The notes: generated by a model from the letters alone, not told the origin. Positions 17,120 to 25,261 are shown, numbered from the stretch's first letter. The stretch is DNA of 64,000 nucleotides from Lachnospiraceae bacterium (GCA_910574885.1 CAJTDD010000005.1:1-64000), one strand, 5' to 3'. Made by a program: numbers and translations.

Positions 17120-17360
17120 AATTATTTTTGAGAAAGCTGCCCAAAAATTTCTTGATAAACAGGACAGACCGAAGCGAATCCGATTATACAGGGCTATTTA
17201 CCGTCTGCCAGACGGGACTGATATCAAAAAATTGAAGGGACATGATTTATATCGTTTGCGTGTTGGTGATTGCAGGGTATTGTATCGTATAGATAACGGA
17301 GTAAAGATTATTACAATAGAAAATATTGATAACCGTGGGGATGTGTATAAAGCATATTGA
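17106..17360 (+). CDS. RelE/ParE-family toxin
   Basis: This 84-residue protein has the full RelE fold pattern: YKIIFEKAAQKFLDKQD, then LKGHDLYRLRVGDCRVLYRI and the final beta strands (VKIITIENIDNRGDVYK). RelE members cut mRNA at the ribosome; the LR.GD.R..Y box with Arg residues is present. It is followed 100 bases later by the fourth palindrome copy. Confidence 0.88.
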   Translation: MPIYKIIFEKAAQKFLDKQDRPKRIRLYRAIYRLPDGTDIKKLKGHDLYRLRVGDCRVLYRIDNGVKIITIENIDNRGDVYKAY

Positions 17361-17459
17361 TGGAAAAGGTTACAACAGAGATACGGATTTGGCAGAAATT
17401 GAGTCTTGATGTTTTTAGGTTCCCGTATCCTAGAAGCGAAATATGTTCAGATGAAAGAG

Positions 17460-17476
17460 GTGTCCGAATCGGACAC
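17460..17476 (+). repeat. candidate parS site, copy 4
   Basis: Identical 17-bp palindrome GTGTCCGAATCGGACAC, 11.6 kb from the parB-proximal copies. One base on each side extends the palindrome (A..T), and TTTTC follows, so it could also act as a terminator for relE. Confidence 0.6.
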
Positions 17477-17565
17477 CTTTTCTCTGTTAGTGATAGTTTT
17501 CAGAAGTATCAGTAAAAATAGCATGATTTAGTTGTATATTATTATCATGAAACCATTCAGAGAAG

Positions 17566-17592
17566 TGGCAGGAGGAAATCATCTTCCTGCCA
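17566..17592 (+). other. hairpin, possible weak terminator
   Basis: TGGCAGGAGGA faces TCTTCCTGCCA around a short loop, followed by TTTG only. It lies in the gap between relE and the DUF932 gene. Confidence 0.35.
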
Positions 17593-17708
17593 TTTGTTAT
17601 GCCCAGAGATGAGGAATGGCATATCTGGGAGATTATCATTTTAGTAAAGAACATTGGCAGAGCAATCGTTAGGATTGTCCTACGGTGTTGGGGAAAGGAG
17701 GCAGAAGG

Positions 17709-17786
17709 ATGAAAGGAATTGAGATTGCTTTATTTATTATCGGATGTGGCGTCAAGCTGGTCGAGATTATAGCGGAAGAAGATTAG
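17709..17786 (+). CDS. 25-residue hydrophobic peptide
   Basis: ATG to TAG encodes 25 residues: a short charged N-terminus, a 15-residue hydrophobic segment (IALFIIGCGVKLVEIIA) and an acidic end (EED). A strong AAAGGAGG ribosome site lies 7 bases upstream, better than that of many genes here. It could be a small membrane peptide or a leader peptide for the DUF932 gene. Resemblance to type I toxin peptides is only in general layout. Confidence 0.5.
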   Translation: MKGIEIALFIIGCGVKLVEIIAEED

Positions 17787-17808
17787 TGAAAAGTATTGTC
17801 TGATAGTT

Positions 17809-17863
17809 GCCGGAAACTGGCGGCAGTCAAATTTAATGGAACAGAGATACCGCCAGAACCGGC
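17809..17863 (+). other. strong hairpin before the DUF932 gene
   Basis: GCCGGAAACTGGCGG (17809-17823) faces CCGCCAGAACCGGC (17850-17863) across a 26-base loop. There is no T-run, so it is not a terminator. It may be a structured leader or protein-binding site 55 bases before the DUF932 start. Confidence 0.45.
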
Positions 17864-17918
17864 AAGAGGTGGAGAAGGATACAGAAACCAAGGTTGATTG
17901 AGAAAGGAGATTCCGATT

Positions 17919-18851
17919 ATGGCAGCAAATGTTGAGAGTATGTTTTATGTAAGGGAAACCCCATGGCACGGGTTAGGGACGAAGGTGTTAGAAGCCCCTG
18001 CTTCTAAGGACGCATTGCAGTTGGCAGGATTGGACTGGCGTGTCCTGCAGGAACCGATTTACACAGCTATGGAAGAACTGGTAGACGGCTACAAGGCGAA
18101 TGTGCGGGATTCTGACCGCAAGGTGCTTGGCGTTGTCACAGACCGTTACCGGGTGATTCAGAATGACGAAGCCTTTGCGTTTACGGACGAATTATTAGGG
18201 GCGGGCGTGAAATACGAGACAGCCGGAAGTTTGCAGGGTGGAAGGAAGGTATGGCTGCTTGCCCATATGCCCCATGAGTACATCATATCCGGCGAGAGAA
18301 TCAGCCCCTATCTGTTGTTTTCCAATACCCATGATGGCTCTGGGGCAATCAAAGTAGCGTTGACACCGATTCGTGTCGTATGCCAGAACACCTTAAATCT
18401 GGCGTTGGCAAATGCGAAGCGTTCTTGGTCTATGATTCACACCGGGGATATCAAGGAGAAAATGCAGGAGGCAAAGGATACCCTGTTCCTGGCAGAAAAC
18501 TACATGGACGAGCTTGGCAAGGAGTTTGAAGCACTCCGCATGAAGAAGCTGACGGATAAACAGGTCATGGAGTATATTGAGATTTTACTTCCGATTGAGG
18601 ACGGTTCCACGCCTCAGCAGGAGAAGAATATGAAGCGGTTACGGGAAGATATGAAAATCCGCTACTTTGACGCTCCGGATTTACAGGGCGTGGGGAAGAA
18701 TGCCTACCGCTTTGTCAATGCGGTATCTGATTTTGCGACCCATGCAGAGCCACTCCGCAGGACAGCGAATTATAAGGAGAACCTGTTCTCCCGTACCGTA
18801 GATGGGAACCCAATGATAGACAAAGCATATCAGATGGTAAATGCGGCGTAG
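17919..18851 (+). CDS. DUF932 phage/plasmid-like protein
   Basis: This 310-residue protein fits DUF932 (phage/plasmid-like, TIGR03299 type): N-terminal ETPWHGLGTKVLEAPAS, middle RYRVIQNDEAFAF, YLLFSNTHDGSGAIKVALTP with RVVCQNTLNLAL, and a helical C-terminus. The function is unknown, but the family travels with exonuclease/annealase genes on mobile elements, as here. The start is the ATG with GAAAGGAG; an in-frame TTG at 17898 is rejected. Its last 14 codons are echoed in the DNA directly after the stop. Confidence 0.85.
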   Translation: MAANVESMFYVRETPWHGLGTKVLEAPASKDALQLAGLDWRVLQEPIYTAMEELVDGYKANVRDSDRKVLGVVTDRYRVIQNDEAFAFTDELLGAGVKYETAGSLQGGRKVWLLAHMPHEYIISGERISPYLLFSNTHDGSGAIKVALTPIRVVCQNTLNLALANAKRSWSMIHTGDIKEKMQEAKDTLFLAENYMDELGKEFEALRMKKLTDKQVMEYIEILLPIEDGSTPQQEKNMKRLREDMKIRYFDAPDLQGVGKNAYRFVNAVSDFATHAEPLRRTANYKENLFSRTVDGNPMIDKAYQMVNAA

Positions 18852-18895
18852 AATCCGGTGGTAGACAAGGCATACCAGATGGTGAGTGCGGCATA
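18852..18895 (+). repeat. degenerate duplicate of the DUF932 gene's last codons
   Basis: Right after the stop the DNA reads NPVVDKAYQMVSAA and a stop, matching the real C-terminus NPMIDKAYQMVNAA. It has no start of its own. It is a tandem duplication of about 45 bases, now diverged. Confidence 0.75.
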
Positions 18896-18910
18896 ACAGG
18901 GTTGGGAAAG
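18886..18910 (+). repeat. 25-base direct repeat flanking the second Rpn gene, left copy
   Basis: Matches 19957-19981 at 22 of 25 positions (GCGGC[A/G]TAACAGG[G/A]TTGGGAAAG). The pair brackets the Rpn gene and its promoter and terminator. Confidence 0.6.
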
Positions 18911-18923
18911 TAGAAAAATTCAG

Positions 18924-18952
18924 TTTTCAAAAGAGATTATCTGATATATAAT
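18924..18952 (+). promoter_or_regulatory. candidate promoter of the second Rpn gene
   Basis: TTTTCA, 17-bp spacer, TATAAT, 35 bases before the TTG start. Confidence 0.45.
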
Positions 18953-18986
18953 AGAAGCAACGGAAGAAACGGAAGAAGGTGATATT

Positions 18987-19796
18987 TTGAGTACAGCGGC
19001 GCAGATACATCAACAGGATTTAGAGCGTCTGAAATCACTTCGGTATATGGATGATGATTTTATGACCGTCTGTTTGGCAGATAATTTTGAAGGCGTAGAA
19101 CTGATACTTCGGATTGTTTTAGGACGGGCAGATATTACGGTTAAATCAGTTCGGACACAGGAACTAATGAAGAACCTGCAAGGACGTTCTGCAGTTTTAG
19201 ACGTCCATGCGGTTGACGGTGCCAATCAAGAATTTGATGTAGAAATACAAAGGTCAGACGCAGGGGCAGGCGCAAAAAGGGCAAGGCATAACAGCAGCCT
19301 GTTAGATACACATATCTTAAAGCCTGGAGATGATACAGAGGATATTCCCGACAGTTATGTGATTTTTATTACAGAAAATGACGTCATGAAAGGAAACCAG
19401 CCCCTATATCCGGTAGAGAGATATGTTGTGATTGGGGAAGAAAAAGTATTATTTGGAGACGGTTCGCATATTTTATACGTGAATGGGAAATACAGGGGCA
19501 ATGATGAAATCGGAAAGTTAATGCATGATTTTAGAAGTACCAATCCCGAAGATATGAATTATGAAGTGCTTGCTAAAAGAGCCAGGTATTTCAAACAGGA
19601 CGAGAAAGGAGTTGCTGTCATGTGTAAAATTTTTGAAGATATGAGAAATGAAGCTGCATTAAACAATGCAAGAGAAACCGCCGAACGACTGATAAGAAAA
19701 GGGAAAATGACGCTTGAGGAGATTGCAGAGTGCATTCCAATGTTATCACTGGATGAACTAAAAGAGATTGAAACGAGAGTCATGCAGTTAGTATAA
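18987..19796 (+). CDS. PD-(D/E)XK nuclease family transposase (Rpn/PDDEXK_2)
   Basis: This 269-residue protein matches the PDDEXK_2 group: YMDDDFMTVCLADNFEGVEL, then the catalytic segment LDVHAVDGANQEFDVEIQRS (Asp ... Glu-x-Gln), AKRARHNSSLLDTHILKPGD, and a C-terminal EEIAECIPMLSLDELKEIE tail. It starts with TTG behind AAGAAGGTGAT. It has its own promoter and terminator and lies between two 25-base direct repeats, so it looks like an insertion into the DUF932-DUF3848 gene pair. Relatives are nucleases with uncertain mobility. Confidence 0.85.
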   Translation: MSTAAQIHQQDLERLKSLRYMDDDFMTVCLADNFEGVELILRIVLGRADITVKSVRTQELMKNLQGRSAVLDVHAVDGANQEFDVEIQRSDAGAGAKRARHNSSLLDTHILKPGDDTEDIPDSYVIFITENDVMKGNQPLYPVERYVVIGEEKVLFGDGSHILYVNGKYRGNDEIGKLMHDFRSTNPEDMNYEVLAKRARYFKQDEKGVAVMCKIFEDMRNEAALNNARETAERLIRKGKMTLEEIAECIPMLSLDELKEIETRVMQLV

Positions 19797-19834
19797 TCAA
19801 TCCTGTCAATGAAAATAAAATATAGTAACAGCGT

Positions 19835-19876
19835 CAGGGCATATAGAAACCGGAAATCTATATGCTCTGTTTTTTG
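19835..19876 (+). terminator. rho-independent terminator
   Basis: CAGGGCATATAG pairs with CTATATGCTCTG, followed by TTTTTT, after the Rpn gene. Confidence 0.85.
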
Positions 19877-19956
19877 CTATAAAGAGAGAGGCATGAGCGA
19901 TAACATTTAGGCTTATACCACAGGGCAGATACCATTTTGTTCACATCACATGCTTA

Positions 19957-19981
19957 ATGCGGCGTAACAGGATTGGGAAAG
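19957..19981 (+). repeat. 25-base direct repeat flanking the second Rpn gene, right copy
   Basis: Partner of 18886-18910. Its ATGCGGCG also recalls the end of the DUF932 gene (18841), so this is where the sequence downstream of DUF932 resumes. Confidence 0.6.
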
Positions 19982-19998
19982 GCAGAGAAAGCAGGTAT

Positions 19999-20343
19999 AT
20001 GTATAGAAAACAGTTGGAACAAGCCTTCTGCCAGAAGATTAGCGGGGAGTTGACAGTCTTCCGGTATGAGGTTCTGCAGGGGGAAAAGGAAGCCATCTAT
20101 GAGGCGGCTTACCAGATAAACAGTATCATCAGCATTTATGAACTTCTGGCAGAAATGAGCAGCAGGTTATCAACCGAAACTTTGGAGGCGGCGGTGATGT
20201 TCCCGAATATCCTGACCTTCCTTTATCGGGAATGGCTGGGATATGAGGATTCCTATACCGCAGATATCCAGTATTGCTTAGATAAGGAACTGGCAAAACT
20301 CAGGAGGGATTACAGGGATATGAAGGAGGAGAACATTGTATGA
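19999..20343 (+). CDS. DUF3848-like protein
   Basis: This 114-residue helical protein (YRKQLEQAFCQKISGELTVF, with AIYEAAYQINSIISIYELLA) follows the DUF3848 pattern of a lysine-rich first helix and a helix with A-Y at its start. The start is placed at 19999; an ATG at 19957 sits in the direct repeat and lacks a ribosome site. It overlaps the exonuclease gene by 4 bases (ATGA), showing coupled translation. Function unknown. Confidence 0.65.
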   Translation: MYRKQLEQAFCQKISGELTVFRYEVLQGEKEAIYEAAYQINSIISIYELLAEMSSRLSTETLEAAVMFPNILTFLYREWLGYEDSYTADIQYCLDKELAKLRRDYRDMKEENIV

Positions 20344-21266
20344 AGAAATTAGTATCCACATTGAATATGGAGAAAACGGAATGGTTAAAGTACCGGAAAC
20401 AGGGGATTGGAGGCTCTGACGCAGGGGCGGTATGTGGGTTCAACCCCTACCGCACAGCCCTGCAGGTGTACCAGGACAAGACCACGGACGAAACCGAAGA
20501 AATCGACAATGAGGCAATGCGCCAGGGGCGGGAGTTTGAAGATTATGTGGCAAGAAGATTCACAGAGGCGACGGGAAAAAAGGTACGCAGAGTCAACGCC
20601 ATGTTTTATGATGAAGCCAATCCCTTTATGCTGGCTGATGTAGACCGGATGGTAGTTGGGGAGAATGCAGGGCTGGAATGTAAGACCGCAAGCCCCTACA
20701 TGGCAGATAAGTGGAAGGATGGAAAGATTCCCTTATCTTACCAGATTCAGTGCTACCACTATATGTCTGTCTGCAATGTAGAGGCTTGGTACATCGCTGT
20801 CTTGATATATGGGAGAGACTTCAAGTTTTACCGCTTGCAGAGGGATGAAAAAATGCTTGCCGATTTGGTAAGGATTGAGAAGGATTTCTGGGAGAACCAT
20901 GTGTTGAAGCGTGTGTTGCCCGACCCCGACGGTTCCAAGCTGGCAGACAGCGTGATTGCGGAGTATTTCAAGCAATCCTCGGCTAAGACCATCCCCTTAA
21001 ACGGTTTCAATGAGAAATTAGAACGCCGGCAGGAATTAGCGGACATCATGGCAGAGATGGAGACGGAGAAGAAGCAGATAGAGCAGGAGTTAAAGATGTA
21101 TCTTGGGGAAGCAGAGTTAGCGGAGAATGAGAAGTACCGGGTATCATGGAAAGCGGTAGACAGCCAGAGGATAGACGAGAAACGTCTGAAGGCAGAGAAG
21201 CCGGAGGTATATGCAGAGTACCAGAAGATTGTCCGTAGCCGGAGACTTACGGTGAAAGCAGCGTAA
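20340..21266 (+). CDS. YqaJ-type viral recombinase (lambda-exonuclease fold)
   Basis: This 308-residue protein is a YqaJ-like 5'-3' exonuclease: WLKYRKQGIGGSDAGAVCGF at the N-terminus, REFEDYVARRF, and the catalytic LADVDRMVV ... GLECKTAS (Asp, then Glu-x-Lys) with QIQCYHYM at about residues 95-145. A helical C-terminus follows. Together with the Rad52-like gene 1 kb downstream it makes a two-part recombination system of the lambda-Red/RecET kind, used by elements for repair or circularisation. Confidence 0.88.
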   Translation: MKKLVSTLNMEKTEWLKYRKQGIGGSDAGAVCGFNPYRTALQVYQDKTTDETEEIDNEAMRQGREFEDYVARRFTEATGKKVRRVNAMFYDEANPFMLADVDRMVVGENAGLECKTASPYMADKWKDGKIPLSYQIQCYHYMSVCNVEAWYIAVLIYGRDFKFYRLQRDEKMLADLVRIEKDFWENHVLKRVLPDPDGSKLADSVIAEYFKQSSAKTIPLNGFNEKLERRQELADIMAEMETEKKQIEQELKMYLGEAELAENEKYRVSWKAVDSQRIDEKRLKAEKPEVYAEYQKIVRSRRLTVKAA

Positions 21267-21418
21267 AAACCATAGAATAAGATTTCAGAACAGTATCAGG
21301 ACTATAAAAACCGTCGATATTTTGTACATGAATCAGAAGAAAGATAATATACAAGAAGCAGAAAATAGTATATAATCGGACGTATAGAAATGGATGAAAT
21401 CTTAAAAGAGGTGAAAGT

Positions 21419-21661
21419 ATGTTAGCAGTCAAGGGTATCTACCGAGATGGACAGGTGATTTTGGAAGGAAGGTTTCCCGTGAAATCAGCGGAAGTAATCG
21501 TTGTCTTTCCAGACCAAGAAGATGTGGGTGGACAGATGGAGTTGTCTGCAGAACGAAAACGGGAATTATTTGAAGAATTTTCTGGAAGCGTTGACAGAAT
21601 TATAGATGAAAAGGCGGAAAAGATGGAGGCATTAGATAGAAGATATGAAAGTATTGATTGA
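21419..21661 (+). CDS. antitoxin-like partner of PIN toxin
   Basis: This 80-residue protein has a beta-rich start (LAVKGIYRDGQVILEGRFPV) like AbrB/DUF104-type antitoxins and a charged helical tail. It overlaps the PIN-domain gene by 17 bases. Ribosome site GAGGTGAAAG. Role inferred from the pairing. Confidence 0.7.
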   Translation: MLAVKGIYRDGQVILEGRFPVKSAEVIVVFPDQEDVGGQMELSAERKRELFEEFSGSVDRIIDEKAEKMEALDRRYESID

Positions 21662-22070
21662 TACGAATGTCATATTAGACTGGATTATGGTCCGAGAGCC
21701 GAATGCCGCAAACGCTAAACAAATCATGGGACAATGCCTGTTTGGGAAAGTGGAAGGTTATGTATCTGCCCATTCTGTATCTGACATTTTCTATATACTA
21801 AGAAAAGATTTTTCGGTTGAGAAAAGAAAGGATTTACTGCGTCTGCTCTGTGGAGGAATGTGTGTAGTCCCGGAAGATAAGGATATGATTCTTGAGGTCT
21901 TAGGACGTGATGAATGGAAAGATTTAGAAGATGGGCTGCAAATGCAATGCGCAAAAGAGGCAGGGGTAGATTATGTGGTCACTCAGAATTTAAAAGATTT
22001 CCGTAAGTCGAAGATAGAGGCAGTCAGTGAAGAACATTTCTGTGAAATCTTAAAGAATGGGGTTTTGTAA
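21645..22070 (+). CDS. PIN-domain toxin
   Basis: This 141-residue PIN nuclease has the first acidic box VLIDTNVILDWIMV (Asp6), Ser-rich SAHSVSDIFYILRK, the second acidic region WKDLEDGLQMQCAKEAGVDY (Glu/Asp) and VTQNLKDFRKSKI (Asn/Asp), so the metal-binding acids appear intact. It should be an RNase of the VapC class. A terminator follows at 22101. Confidence 0.85.
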   Translation: MKVLIDTNVILDWIMVREPNAANAKQIMGQCLFGKVEGYVSAHSVSDIFYILRKDFSVEKRKDLLRLLCGGMCVVPEDKDMILEVLGRDEWKDLEDGLQMQCAKEAGVDYVVTQNLKDFRKSKIEAVSEEHFCEILKNGVL

Positions 22071-22100
22071 GACAAATTGATGATAGAGTCATAAAGTGTC

Positions 22101-22131
22101 AAGGAGAGGATGAAAATGCCTCTCCTTTTTG
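22101..22131 (+). terminator. rho-independent terminator
   Basis: AAGGAGAGG pairs with CCTCTCCTT, followed by TTT, after the PIN gene. Confidence 0.75.
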
Positions 22132-22253
22132 AATGCCAGAATATGATACCCAAGGGTACACCGTAATACATGACCTGCGGGCGGGTGGCTCTGCCCAACA
22201 AGGCATAGGGAAGGAATTGCAGATAGAAGTTTCTGCAGTAGTGGAGGTAAGAA

Positions 22254-23210
22254 ATGTCAGATATTAAGGAAGAATTAGCAAAGAGAGCGTCAAGTCTCAG
22301 AAAGAAGGAGTCTGGGAATGAGCCGGAACGGGAAGAAACAGTTGGCGAGGTAGACTGTGAGAAAGCCTTTGTCCGGTTATTGAGGGCGGACGAAATTGAA
22401 TGCCGGGTATCGACCATCAATGAAAGGGGCTTGAGCCTTCTTTTATTTAAGGACGCCCGTGTAGACCAGAAGATTCTGGATGAGACGTTTACGCCCTTTG
22501 GATGGAAGCGGACACATCAAATCATAGATGGGAACTTATATTGTACTGTGGAAATATGGGACAGTGAGAAATGCCAGTGGATTGCCAAGCAGGACGTAGG
22601 CACCACCAGTTATTCGGAGAAGGAGAAAGGGCAGGCTTCGGATTCCTTTAAACGGGCCTGCTTTAACTGGGGTGTGGGAAGGGAATTGTATACGGCGCCA
22701 TTTATCTGGATTGGGGCGGGAAATGCCATGATTCAGAAGAAGGACAACAAATTTACAACCAGTGACAGGTTTTCGGTGCAGTCTATTTCTTACAATGAAC
22801 AGCGGGAGATTAACGCCCTTGTGATTGTGAATGGAAAAGGTGTCAAGGTGTTTGAATTAAAGCCGAGGCAGAAAGGCAGACAAGATACAGGAAACCAACA
22901 GAATACCGGAGGTAAGCCAGATGAAGGACAAAAAGCAGAATATAAGGAGAAGCCCGGCCAGGAGAAGGGAAGCAGGGAGAAAGCCGGACAGGAATTGGGA
23001 AATCGGCAGAATCTCAGTCAGAAGCCAGAGGAAAGCTGGATTACGGACATGCAGAAAACCGTTTTAGAGCAGGAGTTAAAGCGTACAGGGGTTTCGATTG
23101 AGAATGTGTTAGCCAGATACAAGATACATAAGCTGGAACAAATGACGCCGGAGATTTACATGAAGGCTCTAAATGGGTTGAAAAAATCCAAAACAAAAGA
23201 AGCGGCATAA
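22254..23210 (+). CDS. Rad52/Rad22-like single-strand annealing protein
   Basis: This 318-residue protein has a Rad52-type core (residues about 35-165): VRLLRADEIECRV, TFTPFGWKRTHQIIDGNLYC, WIAKQDVGTTSYSEKEKGQA, SDSFKRACFNWGVGRELYTA. Then comes a Gln/Gly/Lys-rich disordered linker (about 215-265) and a C-terminal helical module. Such proteins anneal complementary single strands and pair with the YqaJ exonuclease upstream. GGAGG lies 8 bases before the ATG. Confidence 0.82.
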   Translation: MSDIKEELAKRASSLRKKESGNEPEREETVGEVDCEKAFVRLLRADEIECRVSTINERGLSLLLFKDARVDQKILDETFTPFGWKRTHQIIDGNLYCTVEIWDSEKCQWIAKQDVGTTSYSEKEKGQASDSFKRACFNWGVGRELYTAPFIWIGAGNAMIQKKDNKFTTSDRFSVQSISYNEQREINALVIVNGKGVKVFELKPRQKGRQDTGNQQNTGGKPDEGQKAEYKEKPGQEKGSREKAGQELGNRQNLSQKPEESWITDMQKTVLEQELKRTGVSIENVLARYKIHKLEQMTPEIYMKALNGLKKSKTKEAA

Positions 23211-23273
23211 CCTTATTTTGTTTTGAGATGGACAATGTAACAACGCTGTATTTACAGAGTAGAGGAGTAAACG

Positions 23274-23507
23274 ATGTTGATTAGAGATATCTATCATAAA
23301 ATATTTGCGGAAACAAAAGAGATGGAGAAGAATGACCATGAGATAAGCGACGAGCTGTCTGTCTTGTTCAAGGACGTGGATTTAAAAGAGATTACATATG
23401 AGGAATTTACGAATCTGATGTGTCAGGCATGTGCCATCGGGGAACGGCATGGATTCGTATCCGGATTCCATGTCTTTGCCAAAATCATTTGCGAAGCGTT
23501 GTCTTAG
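23274..23507 (+). CDS. DUF6809-like small protein
   Basis: This 77-residue helical protein shares its C-terminal signature (GERHGFVSGFHVFAKIICEA) with the 102-residue protein at 8050. Ribosome site GAGGAG. Function unknown. Confidence 0.65.
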   Translation: MLIRDIYHKIFAETKEMEKNDHEISDELSVLFKDVDLKEITYEEFTNLMCQACAIGERHGFVSGFHVFAKIICEALS

Positions 23508-23546
23508 TGATGATTGAAATAATTATGGATAGTAAGGTAAAAAAGA

Positions 23547-24488
23547 ATGGAGAAAAAACAAATGAATTATGCGGAATTTAAAGAGAAATTTAGAGAAGCT
23601 CTTCAGAACCATTTCCTTGGAAGGGGACAGGTTTATTATGACCTTGTAAGAAAGACGAATGACACGGACAAAGAGGCCGTGGTTGTATGGCGGTTCGGGG
23701 CAACGGTACGTCCGATGATTTATCTGGAGGATATGTATGAGGGGTACAGGCAGACCGGAGATTTTGAAAAGTGCGTAAAAGAGACTATCAGGGCATGTGA
23801 GACGATTCCTTTTATCAAAGAGAGCCGTCTCCCGAAAACCTGGGAATCTGTAAAGTGCAGGGTACATATGCGGGTAATCAATAAGAACTGGAACCAGGAA
23901 GCCTTAAAGCAAATGCCTTATAGGGAATATCTGGATTTGGCAATCGTGTTCTATGTGTTTATAAAAGAGGAAAGGGGGCTGGTTGCGACGCTGCCGGTAA
24001 ACAGGGATTGCATGGAATTGTGGGATGTGGACATGAAGACCTTGTGGGAAGCGGCCCAGAAGAATCTGAGAGAAGAAACTTTTCAAGTAGAGACGATGGA
24101 ATCAGCCTTAGAAAATGCGTTAGAGGAAATGGCAGACCAAAAGGCCGCAGGGATATTCCAAAATGATATGGAAGGGATGGAAGAGGAAGGAATCGGGATG
24201 GCGTATGTCGTCACAAATCCGTGCCGGAGATATGCGGCACGGGCAATCTTGCGGAAGGATTTACTGCAGGAATCTGCAAAAGAACTGGGAGGAAGTTTTT
24301 ACATCCTTCCCTGTTCCGTGCATGAAATCATTTTATTGAAGGAAACCCGGATGATTACAGAGGAAAATCTAAAGAATATGGTATACGAAATCAATCACTG
24401 TTCCGGAGCGGTAGAGCCGGAAGAATGGCTGTCGGATTCTATCTATTATTACAATAAGGATAAGGGTAGAGTTGTGCTTGTAGCGTAG
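23547..24488 (+). CDS. DUF5688-like protein
   Basis: This 313-residue protein fits DUF5688: a start NYAEFKEKFREALQNHFLG, the RPMIYLEDMYEGYRQTGDF segment near residue 55, YREYLDLAIVFYVFIKEERG, and the conserved ending SFYILPCSVHEIILL. It is common in Lachnospiraceae plasmids and ICEs, with unknown function. Only weak ribosome similarity (AGAATGGAG) precedes its ATG. Confidence 0.75.
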   Translation: MEKKQMNYAEFKEKFREALQNHFLGRGQVYYDLVRKTNDTDKEAVVVWRFGATVRPMIYLEDMYEGYRQTGDFEKCVKETIRACETIPFIKESRLPKTWESVKCRVHMRVINKNWNQEALKQMPYREYLDLAIVFYVFIKEERGLVATLPVNRDCMELWDVDMKTLWEAAQKNLREETFQVETMESALENALEEMADQKAAGIFQNDMEGMEEEGIGMAYVVTNPCRRYAARAILRKDLLQESAKELGGSFYILPCSVHEIILLKETRMITEENLKNMVYEINHCSGAVEPEEWLSDSIYYYNKDKGRVVLVA

Positions 24489-24817
24489 CAGGATATAAGT
24501 TAGAAAATAAGAACATATGATTTTCACATGTAAAAAAACTTTGGGGATATTAGAGTGGGGTAAGTGTGTAGAATATTGTAATATGTTTCAGAAATGAAGA
24601 TGCATTTTTTGAAGAGGTTAAGATGAAGAAAAATGACTTCTTTTAATCAGCAGAAACATTAGTTCTGAAAATAATCTGATGTAAAGATGTATAGAATGAA
24701 TGATAGGCAGTCTGAAAAATATTTGGAGTTTGTTTAATACACGCTTGTTGATGGTTAAGGGGATTTGTAAATTCAGCATATTCTATGTTTGATGAATAAT
24801 AATTGGTAAGACTTTGA

Positions 24818-24920
24818 ATCCCCTTATCCCCTGTATCCCCTTAAATAATTAGATTATATATATACAAATAATTTTCATATTGAGACTCTTTGAATGAGGG
24901 GATAAAGGGAAGATAGGGAT
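24818..24920. repeat. C-rich/G-rich inverted repeat pair A
   Basis: The plus copy at 24818-24844 is ATCCCC TTAT CCCC TGTAT CCCC TTAA (three C4 tracts at 8-9 base pitch); its inverted relative lies at 24894-24920 (GGGG, GGG, GGG). They are separated by about 50 bases of AT-rich sequence. Confidence 0.65.
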
Positions 24921-25078
24921 ATTATATTAGTGATTAACAGATGTGTAGTTAGCAAGAGGTAGAATAAAGAGAGTATATTATCCTGTTAAATCCAATATGA
25001 TTAATTAGAAATTATGAATATACTGCGAATATTGCAGGGATGGTTCGGTTAATTATTGGCATATCAAATGCAAAAAAA

Positions 25079-25180
25079 TTCCCCAATCCCCTGCATCCCC
25101 CCTTAACTTTTAGCCATATCTGTTAAAATTCTATATAGATATGTCATAAAAATGAGGGGACACAGGGGATAAGGGGACAA
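25079..25180. repeat. C-rich/G-rich inverted repeat pair B
   Basis: The plus copy at 25079-25106 (CCCC, CCCC, CCCCCC) and the inverted copy at 25153-25180 (three G4 tracts) are about 45 bases apart. The reverse complement of the latter matches the plus copy of pair A at about 23 of 26 positions, so both pairs derive from one unit. Confidence 0.65.
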
Positions 25181-25261
25181 GATAAATAAGAGACGCTGAT
25201 TTGAGGAACAGTAAAATTTCAATACCCTTAGCAGGTGTTGGCTTCTAAGGGTACTGAGCAT

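Larger units (their letters stand above)
24489..25261. other. gene-free AT-rich region with C-rich/G-rich inverted repeats
   Basis: I see no gene in 770 bases. The stretch carries four related C-tract motifs in alternating orientation (listed separately) plus an inverted half motif at 24755. It lies upstream of the DUF927-like ATPase region and beside an oppositely directed orphan gene. An origin or protein-binding locus is possible. Confidence 0.6.

Noticed and set aside
17458..17480. The palindrome copy after relE as merely a terminator
   Set aside because: A T-run follows here, but the identical 17-mer occurs inside parB and elsewhere, including the loop base, which a terminator would not require.
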